A DNA stretch of 64,000 bases. Origin: an uncultured Prevotellaceae bacterium. Its GTDB lineage: Bacteria; Bacteroidota; Bacteroidia; Bacteroidales; Bacteroidaceae. The notes beneath the pieces are model-generated. The model worked only from the letters and a program-made list of their open reading frames with translations. It did not search any database and was not told the origin of the DNA. This document shows positions 1-7,536 of the stretch, piece after piece. Each line of letters opens with the position of its first letter. Position 1 is the first letter of the stretch. Made by a program: the position numbers and the translations under genes. Where the stretch lies: the NCBI GenBank assembly GCA_902790625.1, contig CADASP010000016.1, forward strand, positions 186,001 through 250,000, read 5' to 3'.

Positions 1-11
1 GCAAGGATAAT

Positions 12-3000
12 ATGACACAAAGTAAGCTAAATGGACTATACCAGCCACAATATGAGCACGACGCATGCGGCGTGGGCATGGTGGTGAATATACATGGCAG
101 CAAGAGCCACGAGCTGGTGGATCAGGCGCTGCGCGTGCTGGAGAACATGGAGCACCGAGGTGCCGAGACACGCGACAAGACGGGTGACGGTGCTGGCATC
201 ATGCTGCAGATACCCCATGAGTTCATCCTGTTGCAGGGCATTCCTGTGCCGGAGAAGGGCAAGTATGGCACGGGACTGGTGTTTCTGCCCAAAGAGGAGA
301 AGGAACAGCAGGAAATACTTTCGGTGATGATTGAGGAGATAGAGCGCGAGGGCTTGCAGCTGATGCACCTGCGCACGGTGCCTACCTGTCCGGAGGTGCT
401 GGGAGCCGCCGCTCGTGAGGTTGAGCCAGACATCAAACAGATATTTGTGAAAAGAAGCCTCACCCCCGCCTCCTCTCCAAGGGGAGAGGGGAGTGATTAC
501 ACTCCAGGCGAAGAAGAGAAGGCGTTAGACCGCACCTTATATATAATAAGGAAAAGGATTGAGAAAAGGGTAGCGGAAATGGTATCTACTCCCCTCTCCC
601 CTCGGAGAGGGGTCGGGGGTGAGGCTTTTTATATCTGCTCACTCTCAACCAAGAATATCATATACAAGGGAATGCTGACCAGCGGACAGCTGCGCCGGTA
701 TTTCCCTGACCTGTCGAACCCTTACCTGACAAGCGGACTGGCGCTGGTGCACTCACGCTTTAGCACAAACACATTCCCAACGTGGTCGCTGGCCCAGCCC
801 TTCCGCTTGTTGGCTCACAACGGCGAGATTAACACCATTCGTGGCAACCGCGGATGGATGAAGGCCCGCGAGAGTGTGCTCAGCAGCGAGGCATTAGGCG
901 ACATCAGGGAGATTTCGCCCATCGTGCAGGAGGGCATGAGCGACTCGGCCTCGTTGGACAACGTGTTTGAGTTTCTGATGATGAGTGGAATGCCGCTGCC
1001 ACATGCGATGGCCATACTCGTGCCAGAGTCGTTCAACGACAAGAACCCGATATCTGAAGACTTGAAAGCGTTCTACGAGTACCATTCGATATTGATGGAG
1101 CCTTGGGATGGCCCAGCCGCCCTGCTGTTCTCTGACGGACGCTATGCGGGTGGTATGCTGGACAGGAATGGTCTGCGCCCCTCTCGCTATACTATCACGA
1201 AACATGGATTGATGGTGGTGGCCTCGGAGGTGGGCGTCATGGACTTCGAGCCAGGCGACGTGGTCAGTAAGGGACGCTTGCAGCCAGGAAAGATTCTGCT
1301 CATCGACACACAGGAGGGCAAGATTTTTTACGACGGCGAAATAAAAGAGCAGTTGGCCAAGGCCCATCCCTACCGTCAATGGCTCAGCGAGAACCGCGTG
1401 CAGTTAGAGAAGCTGAAGAGTGGTCGCAAGATAGAGAACTCGGTGAACGATTTCGAGCGGAAACTCATCTCTTTCGGCTTCGGTCAGGAGGACATCGACC
1501 GTACCATCATCCCCATGGCGACGACGGGACAGGAGCCTGTGGCCGCTATGGGCAACGACACGCCGTTGGCCATCGTCAGCGACCGTCCGCAAGTGCTGTT
1601 CAACTATTTCCGCCAGCAGTTTGCCCAGGTGACGAACCCTGCCATCGACCCCATTCGCGAAGAGTTGGTGATGTCGTTGACAGAGTACATCGGTGCCGTT
1701 GGCACCAACATTCTGACCCCCGATGCCTCGAATTGCAAGATGGTGCGCCTGCCCCAACCCGTATTGACCAACACACAACTCGATATATTATGTAATATAA
1801 GGTATAAGGGATTCAAGACCATCAAGCTGCCGATGACCTTCGAGACCCACCCCCAACCCCTCCCTGAGAGGGAGGGGAGTGGTTACACTCAAGCTGGAGA
1901 AGATTTGAGGGCTGCTCTTGACAAACTTTGCAAAGATGCGGAAAAGGCCGTTGATGATGGTTACAACTATATCATACTGACAGACAAACTGCCTATAGAA
2001 GGTAATGAGGTAATTACTCCCCTCCCTCACAGGGAGGGGCAGGGGGGAGGGTCTTCTTTTATCCCCTCGCTCTTGGCCGTCTCGGCCGTTCATCATCATC
2101 TGATTTCAGTGGGCAAGCGCGTACAGACGGCGCTCATCGTGGAGAGCGGTGAGATTCGCGAGACGATGCACGCGGCACTGCTGCTGGGCTATGGTGCCAG
2201 TGCGCTGTGCCCGTATATGGTTTTCGCCATTCTCGACGACCTGGTGAAGCGCGGAAAGATTCAAGAGGAATACGCCACGGCTGAAAGCCACTATATCAAA
2301 GCGGTGGACAAGGGGCTGAAGAAGATCATGTCGAAGATGGGCATCTCCACCATCCGCTCCTATCGTGGCGCAAAGATTTTCGAGAGCATCGGCCTTGGCG
2401 AGGACCTGCTGCGCCGCTACTTCGGCACCGAGGTGAGCACCATCGGCGGCATCGGCCTGAAGGAAATAGCGCGCGATGCCATCCTCCTGCAAGCGCAAGC
2501 CGCCGTGCCCGACGCTTCTCCGTCGGGTAAGCCCCTCCCCAACCACGGCCAGTTCTCATGGCGCAAGGACGGCATCAAGCACGCCTGGAATCCCGAGACA
2601 ATTGCGAAATTGCAGCTGGCTTGCCGCACAGGCGACTATGAGAAGTTCAAGGAGTGGTCGAAGCTCGTCGATGAAAAGGAGTCGCCCATTTTCCTCCGCG
2701 ACTTCCTCACCTTTAAGAAGGCATCTACTCCCCTCCCCCACAGGGAGGGGCAAGGGGGAGAGTCTGTCGAGTCCGTCGAATCCATCGTGAAGCATTTTGT
2801 GACGGGAGCCATGAGCTTTGGCGCATTGAGTATCGAGGCCCATGAGGCGCTGGCACTGGCCATGAACAAACTCGGCACACGAAGCAACACAGGCGAGGGC
2901 GGTGAAGACAATGCCCGCTACCACACGGAGGTGGACGGCGTATCGCTGTCGAGCAAGACCAAGCAGATTGCCAGTGGTCGCTTCGGCGTGACGGCAGAAT

Positions 3001-4703
3001 ACCTGGTGAATGCCGAGGAGATACAAATCAAGGTGGCACAGGGGGCCAAGCCCGGCGAGGGCGGCCAATTGCCCGGCTTCAAGGTGAACGAGATTATCGC
3101 CAAGACGCGTAACGCCATCCCCGGCATCTCGCTCATCTCGCCGCCCCCACATCACGACATCTATTCGATTGAGGACTTGGCACAGCTCATCTTCGACCTG
3201 AAGAACATCAACCCGACGGCTGCCGTCAGCGTGAAGCTCGTGGCCGAGAGTGGCGTGGGAACCATCGCCGCTGGTGTGGCCAAGGCCAAGGCCGACCTCA
3301 TCGTCATCAGCGGCAGTGAGGGCGGTACGGGGGCATCACCTGCCAGCAGCATGCGGTTCGCGGGTATCTCTCCCGAGATTGGTCTCGCCGAGACACAGCA
3401 GACACTTGTCCGCAACGGCCTCCGCAATCAGGTGCGCCTGCAGACCGACGGTCAGCTAAAGACGGCCAAGGATGTCATCATCATGGCGATGCTGGGAGCC
3501 GACGAGTTCGCATTCGGTACGCTGCCGCTGATTGTACTGGGCTGTGTGATGATGCGCAAGTGCAACACGAACACCTGTCCGATGGGAGTAGCCACTCAGA
3601 ACCCGGAGCTGCGCAAGCACTTCGAGGGACGCGCCGAGTATGTGGTCAACTATTTCACATTCCTTGCCCAGCAGGTGCGCGAATACCTCGCAGAAATCGG
3701 TGTTCACAGCCTGAAGGAGATTATCGGCCATACCGAACTCATCGAGGTGAATACTCAAAACGCTACTGACAAACAGAAGGCCATCGACTTCGCCCGTTTG
3801 CTGAATAAGCCGGAAACGGAAAAAGCACCCTATTGGGATCGTGGTGCCTATACAAAGGTGACGGGCGTGAAAGACGAGGAAATCATCAAGGCTGCACAAA
3901 AAGCCATTGACGAGCAGGAGGAGGTGACGCTTGACTATGCCATCAAGAACACCGACCGCGCCGCGACGACGATGCTCAGTGGTGTCATCGCCAAGAAATA
4001 CGGTGAGGCAGGTCTGCCCGATGGCACTATCAACATCAAGTTCAAAGGTTCGGCGGGCCAATCGTTCGGAGCATTTGCAGTTCACGGACTCAACCTCAAG
4101 CTCGAGGGCGAGTGCAACGACTACTTCGGCAAGGGACTCAGCGGCGGTCGCATCAGCATCCTGCCGCCAGCTCGTCGCAGCGACGACTTCAAGGCTGAAG
4201 AAAACATCATCGCCGGCAACACGGGCCTGTACGGTGCCACCTCCGGCGAACTCTACGTCAATGGCAAGGTGGGCGAGCGCTTCGGTGTGCGCAACTCTGG
4301 GGCCATAGCTGTCATCGAGGGAGCTGGCGACCACTGCTGTGAGTATATGACGGGCGGACGTGTGGTGGTGCTTGGCGAGACGGGGCGCAACTTCGCGGCT
4401 GGCATGTCGGGCGGACTGGCGTATGTCTACGACCCCAAGCACACGTTCGACTACTTCTGCAATATGGACATGGTGGAAATCAACCTCGTCGAGGACAGCG
4501 TCTCGCGCAAGGAACTCCTGGAGCTGATTCGTCAGCACTATCTCTACACTGGCTCGGCCTTGGCAGGGCGTATGCTTGACGACTGGAACCGCGTGGTCGA
4601 GGACTTCGTACAGGTAGTGCCCATCGAATACAAGCGTGTGCTACAGGAGGAACAGATGAAGAAACTACACGAGAAGATAGCTGACATCCAGCGAGACTAT
4701 TAA
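12..4703 (+). CDS. gltB: Glutamate synthase large subunit (GltB)
   Basis: Makes glutamate from 2-oxoglutarate and glutamine together with GltD, in the cytoplasm. The N-terminal class II amidotransferase domain starts after a short propeptide at the catalytic Cys19 (HDACGVGM). The central and FMN-binding domains follow (GGTGASPASSMRFAG near residue 1110). The 3Fe-4S cysteines are in CVMMRKCNTNTC near residues 1177-1188, and the C-terminal beta-helix domain (GAFAVHGLNLKLEGE) ends the protein. At 1563 residues it is longer than the roughly 1500 usual for the family. The excess is explained by five in-frame GC-rich palindromic repeat units near residues 149-163, 191-205, 611-625, 668-681 and 905-918. 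The frame stays open throughout, so the enzyme is probably functional with extra surface loops. It is the first gene of gltB-gltD-dapL-glnN. Confidence 0.97.
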   Translation: MTQSKLNGLYQPQYEHDACGVGMVVNIHGSKSHELVDQALRVLENMEHRGAETRDKTGDGAGIMLQIPHEFILLQGIPVPEKGKYGTGLVFLPKEEKEQQEILSVMIEEIEREGLQLMHLRTVPTCPEVLGAAAREVEPDIKQIFVKRSLTPASSPRGEGSDYTPGEEEKALDRTLYIIRKRIEKRVAEMVSTPLSPRRGVGGEAFYICSLSTKNIIYKGMLTSGQLRRYFPDLSNPYLTSGLALVHSRFSTNTFPTWSLAQPFRLLAHNGEINTIRGNRGWMKARESVLSSEALGDIREISPIVQEGMSDSASLDNVFEFLMMSGMPLPHAMAILVPESFNDKNPISEDLKAFYEYHSILMEPWDGPAALLFSDGRYAGGMLDRNGLRPSRYTITKHGLMVVASEVGVMDFEPGDVVSKGRLQPGKILLIDTQEGKIFYDGEIKEQLAKAHPYRQWLSENRVQLEKLKSGRKIENSVNDFERKLISFGFGQEDIDRTIIPMATTGQEPVAAMGNDTPLAIVSDRPQVLFNYFRQQFAQVTNPAIDPIREELVMSLTEYIGAVGTNILTPDASNCKMVRLPQPVLTNTQLDILCNIRYKGFKTIKLPMTFETHPQPLPEREGSGYTQAGEDLRAALDKLCKDAEKAVDDGYNYIILTDKLPIEGNEVITPLPHREGQGGGSSFIPSLLAVSAVHHHLISVGKRVQTALIVESGEIRETMHAALLLGYGASALCPYMVFAILDDLVKRGKIQEEYATAESHYIKAVDKGLKKIMSKMGISTIRSYRGAKIFESIGLGEDLLRRYFGTEVSTIGGIGLKEIARDAILLQAQAAVPDASPSGKPLPNHGQFSWRKDGIKHAWNPETIAKLQLACRTGDYEKFKEWSKLVDEKESPIFLRDFLTFKKASTPLPHREGQGGESVESVESIVKHFVTGAMSFGALSIEAHEALALAMNKLGTRSNTGEGGEDNARYHTEVDGVSLSSKTKQIASGRFGVTAEYLVNAEEIQIKVAQGAKPGEGGQLPGFKVNEIIAKTRNAIPGISLISPPPHHDIYSIEDLAQLIFDLKNINPTAAVSVKLVAESGVGTIAAGVAKAKADLIVISGSEGGTGASPASSMRFAGISPEIGLAETQQTLVRNGLRNQVRLQTDGQLKTAKDVIIMAMLGADEFAFGTLPLIVLGCVMMRKCNTNTCPMGVATQNPELRKHFEGRAEYVVNYFTFLAQQVREYLAEIGVHSLKEIIGHTELIEVNTQNATDKQKAIDFARLLNKPETEKAPYWDRGAYTKVTGVKDEEIIKAAQKAIDEQEEVTLDYAIKNTDRAATTMLSGVIAKKYGEAGLPDGTINIKFKGSAGQSFGAFAVHGLNLKLEGECNDYFGKGLSGGRISILPPARRSDDFKAEENIIAGNTGLYGATSGELYVNGKVGERFGVRNSGAIAVIEGAGDHCCEYMTGGRVVVLGETGRNFAAGMSGGLAYVYDPKHTFDYFCNMDMVEINLVEDSVSRKELLELIRQHYLYTGSALAGRMLDDWNRVVEDFVQVVPIEYKRVLQEEQMKKLHEKIADIQRDY
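456..627. repeat. Inverted pair of family A palindromic units inside gltB
   Basis: Left unit about 456-500, right unit about 583-627. Each has the core CTCTCC-n-GGAGAG preceded by a C-run, and the right unit is the reverse complement of the left. They are translated in frame (left ..SPRGEGSDYT.., right ..STPLSPRRGVGGEA..). The roughly 80 bp between them encodes ALDRTLYIIRKRIEKR, which matches the conserved GltB segment normally found here. The spacer is therefore native and the two units look like separate insertions around it. Confidence 0.85.
1842..2054. repeat. Second inverted pair of family A units inside gltB
   Basis: Left unit 1842-1884 (CCCCTCCCT-n-AGGGAGGGGAGT), right unit about 2014-2054, its reverse complement. 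The encoded peptides are HPQPLPEREGSGYT and TPLPHREGQGGGS. The intervening DNA encodes LRAALDKLCKDAEKAVDDG, a recognisable native GltB helix, so the units flank native sequence. The left units of both gltB pairs share the extension AGTGRTTACACT after the core. Confidence 0.85.
2724..2763. repeat. Solo family A unit inside gltB
   Basis: A single right-type unit (CCCCTCCCC-n-GGGAGGGGCAAGGGGGAG) translated as STPLPHREGQGGESV. It is nearly the same peptide as the right unit at 2014-2054 and has no partner nearby. Confidence 0.8.
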
Positions 4704-4807
4704 TTGGTAAATTGGGATATTAGTCGTTTGGTCGTTTGGCGACATTACAAATGACGACTGTATAATCCCTAAACGACTAAGCAACAAAACCACTAAACGA
4801 CGAAAAA
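4704..4807. repeat. gltB-gltD spacer built of CGTTTGG/CTAAACGA repeats
   Basis: The spacer starts with repeats of GTCGTTTG and ends with repeats of CTAAACGAC in inverted orientation, so it can fold into an imperfect hairpin. No terminator-like T-run follows, so transcription probably continues into gltD. Confidence 0.5.
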
Positions 4808-6190
4808 ATGGGAAATCCGAAAGCTTTTTTAGAGATACACCGCCAGGAGGCGGGCTACCGTCCGATTCACGACAGGATCCACGACTTCGGCGAGGTGGAG
4901 CAGACGCTCAACACGCACCAGCGCCGCGAACAGGCCTCGCGCTGCATGGACTGCGGCGTCCCCTTCTGTCACTGGGCCTGTCCATTAGGTAACAAGGCTC
5001 CTGAATGGAATGATGCCCTGTATAAGGGCGACTGGCAGCTGGCCTTCCGCCTGCTCACAAGCACCAACCCCTTCCCAGAGTTTACGGGTCGCATCTGTCC
5101 GGCATTGTGCGAAAAGGCCTGTGTGCTGAATCGCTTCAACCACGAACCGACAACCAACCGCGAAGACGAGTGCGCCATCATCGAGGCCGCCTTCCGCGAA
5201 GGTTATATCCAACCGCGAGTGCCCGTCCGCAATGGCAAGAACGTGGCTGTCATCGGAGCCGGCCCTGCTGGCCTTGCTGCCGCCAATGCTCTCAACCAGA
5301 TGGGCTACGCCGTCACCGTCTTCGAGAGGAATGAGGCTGCCGGTGGCCTCCTCCGTTACGGCATACCCAACTTCAAGCTCAACAAGGCCATCATCGACCG
5401 CCGCATCGCCTTGATGGAGGCCGAGGGCATCGCCTTCCGCTATGGCGAAGCTGTTCCGTATGCTGCGATATTATCGCAGCCCACCCCGCACTTCTCCGCC
5501 GTCGTCATCGCCACTGGCACCCCCACTGCCCGCGACCTCCGCATCCCCGGCCGCGAGCTGAAGGGTGTCCACTTCGCCCTCGAACTGCTGAGCCAGCAGA
5601 ACCGTGTCCTCGCCGGCATCGAGTACAGCAAGGACGACCGCATCACCGCCCGTGGCAAGGACGTCCTCGTCATCGGAGGCGGCGACACTGGCTCCGACTG
5701 CATCGGCACCGCCCACCGTCAGGGTTGCAAGAGCGTCACCCAAATCGAAATCATGCCCAAGCCCGTGGAAGGCCCCGACGACCCGCAGAACCCTTGGCCC
5801 AACTGGCCACGCACCCTCAAGACCACCTCGAGCCACGAGGAAGGCTGCACTCGTCGCTGGAACATCAACACCCTTGAGTTCCTTGGCGAGAACGGCCATC
5901 TCACTGGTGTCCGCGTCCAAGAAATCGACTGGCAGCCCGCCCCCGTGCCCGTTGCTTCTCCAACGGGAAAGCCCGCCCGCCCCGTCATGGTAGCCAAAGG
6001 CGAGCCTTTTGTCATCAAGGCCGAGCTTTGCCTCCTCGCCATGGGTTTCCTCAAGCCCGAGCTTCCGCAGTATCCGGAGAATGTCTTCGTCTGCGGTGAT
6101 GCCCAGAACGGTGCTTCGCTCGTCGTCCGCGCCATGGCCAGCGGCAAGGAGACCGCCACGAGCGTGCACGCCTTCCTCTCGTCGAAATAG
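4808..6190 (+). CDS. gltD: Glutamate synthase small subunit (GltD)
   Basis: NADPH-dependent beta subunit that feeds electrons to GltB. The N-terminal Fe-S ligand region has CMDCGVPFCHWACPLGN (near residue 47) and CPALCEKACVLN (near 98). A first dinucleotide-binding motif is VIGAGPAGLAAA (near 148) and a second is VIGGGDTGSDC (near 289). The C-terminal NAMGF-like segment appears as LLAMGFLKPE. At 460 residues it is close to the family length. Residues ASPTGKPARP near 381 are encoded by a small palindrome (GCTTctCCaacGGgaAAGC) that also occurs in gltB and, in part, in glnN. Confidence 0.97.
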   Translation: MGNPKAFLEIHRQEAGYRPIHDRIHDFGEVEQTLNTHQRREQASRCMDCGVPFCHWACPLGNKAPEWNDALYKGDWQLAFRLLTSTNPFPEFTGRICPALCEKACVLNRFNHEPTTNREDECAIIEAAFREGYIQPRVPVRNGKNVAVIGAGPAGLAAANALNQMGYAVTVFERNEAAGGLLRYGIPNFKLNKAIIDRRIALMEAEGIAFRYGEAVPYAAILSQPTPHFSAVVIATGTPTARDLRIPGRELKGVHFALELLSQQNRVLAGIEYSKDDRITARGKDVLVIGGGDTGSDCIGTAHRQGCKSVTQIEIMPKPVEGPDDPQNPWPNWPRTLKTTSSHEEGCTRRWNINTLEFLGENGHLTGVRVQEIDWQPAPVPVASPTGKPARPVMVAKGEPFVIKAELCLLAMGFLKPELPQYPENVFVCGDAQNGASLVVRAMASGKETATSVHAFLSSK

Positions 6191-6270
6191 CGAAATGTCG
6201 TTATAACGTCATAACGAAATAACGTTATAACGCCATAACGATAAAACGAAATTACGATAAAACGAAAGAA
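6186..6270. repeat. gltD-dapL spacer of ATAACG tandem repeats
   Basis: Degenerate tandem copies of ATAACG/ATAAAACG fill the whole spacer, including the palindromic AACGTTATAACG. There is no terminator, so the genes are probably co-transcribed. Confidence 0.5.
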
Positions 6271-6273
6271 AAC

Positions 6274-7512
6274 ATGGCCTTAGTAAACATTCACTTCCTG
6301 AACCTACAGCAGAACTACCTCTTCGCCGACATCGCCAAGAAGGTCAATGCCTTCCGCGTGATGCACCCCAAGGCCGATGTCATCTCGCTCGGCATCGGCG
6401 ATGTCACCCAGCCGCTCTGCCCCGCCGTTGTCGAGGCCATGCACAAGGCCGTCGACGAGATGGCCACCGCCGACGGCTTCCGGGGCTACGGTCCCGAACA
6501 GGGCTACGACTTCTTGCGCGAAGCCATCCTGAAGAACGACTTCGCACCACGTGGCGTTCGGCTGAGCATCGACGAGGTCTTCATCAACGACGGTGCAAAG
6601 AGCGACACCGGCAACTTCCAGGAACTACTCCACTGGGACAACTTCATCGGTGTCACCGACCCCATCTACCCCGTCTATATCGACTCTAACGTGATGATAG
6701 GCCGCTGTGGCACCTATCGCGATGGCCGCTGGACCAACGTGCGCTACATGCCCACCACCGCCGAGAACGGCTTCGTGCCCGACCTGCCCAAAGGCCGCCC
6801 CGTGGACGTCATCTACCTCTGCTTCCCCAACAACCCTACGGGCACGGTCATTACCAAACAGGAACTGCGCAAGTGGGTGAACTACGCCTTGAAGAACGAT
6901 GCCCTCATCCTCTTCGATGCCGCCTATCAGGCCTACATACGCGACCCCGACATCCCGCACAGCATCTACGAGATTCGCGGAGCCCGCAAGTGTGCCGTGG
7001 AGTTCCGCTCGTTCTCCAAGACTGCCGGCTTTACGGGTGTCCGCTGCGGCTACACCATCGTGCCCAAGGATGTCAGCGTGGCCACCTTCGAGGGCGAGCG
7101 CATCCCCCTCAACCAGCTGTGGCTCCGTCGACAGTGCACCAAGTTCAACGGCACCAGCTACATCTCGCAGCGAGCTGCCGAGGCCATCTACTCGCCCGAG
7201 GGCAAAAAGCAGGTGCAGCAGACCATCGACTACTACATGCAGAACGCCGCCCACATGCTCAGCACCCTGCGCGGCCTCGGTTTCGAGTGCTATGGTGGTG
7301 AGCACGCTCCCTACATCTGGATGCGCGTCCCCGATGGCTCTACCTCCTGGCAGTTCTTCGAGCAGCTGCTCTATGGTGCCAACGTCGTCTGCACACCCGG
7401 CGTAGGCTTCGGCCCCTCGGGCGAGGGCTACGTACGCTTCACCGCCTTCGGCAGCCACGAAAAGACGGAGGAAGCACTCAAACGAATTGAGAAATGGAAG
7501 AATCAACATTAA
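6274..7512 (+). CDS. dapL: LL-diaminopimelate aminotransferase (DapL)
   Basis: PLP-dependent class I/II aminotransferase that converts tetrahydrodipicolinate plus glutamate directly to LL-diaminopimelate for lysine and peptidoglycan. It matches the family from the N-terminus (NIHFLNLQQNYLFADIAKKV) and has GIGDVTQPL. The PLP lysine lies in FRSFSKTAGFTG near residue 249, and the C-terminal segment is TPGVGFGPSGEGYVRF. The 412-residue length is typical. Its position between gltD and glnN fits its use of glutamate as amino donor. Confidence 0.95.
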   Translation: MALVNIHFLNLQQNYLFADIAKKVNAFRVMHPKADVISLGIGDVTQPLCPAVVEAMHKAVDEMATADGFRGYGPEQGYDFLREAILKNDFAPRGVRLSIDEVFINDGAKSDTGNFQELLHWDNFIGVTDPIYPVYIDSNVMIGRCGTYRDGRWTNVRYMPTTAENGFVPDLPKGRPVDVIYLCFPNNPTGTVITKQELRKWVNYALKNDALILFDAAYQAYIRDPDIPHSIYEIRGARKCAVEFRSFSKTAGFTGVRCGYTIVPKDVSVATFEGERIPLNQLWLRRQCTKFNGTSYISQRAAEAIYSPEGKKQVQQTIDYYMQNAAHMLSTLRGLGFECYGGEHAPYIWMRVPDGSTSWQFFEQLLYGANVVCTPGVGFGPSGEGYVRFTAFGSHEKTEEALKRIEKWKNQH

Positions 7513-7536
7513 CAAACACAAAAAAACAGCACAACA

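Noticed and set aside
456..2763. Frameshift or misassembly in gltB because of odd peptides
   Set aside because: The frame is continuous, conserved GltB blocks on both sides of every insert are in the same frame, and similar units occur in other genes.
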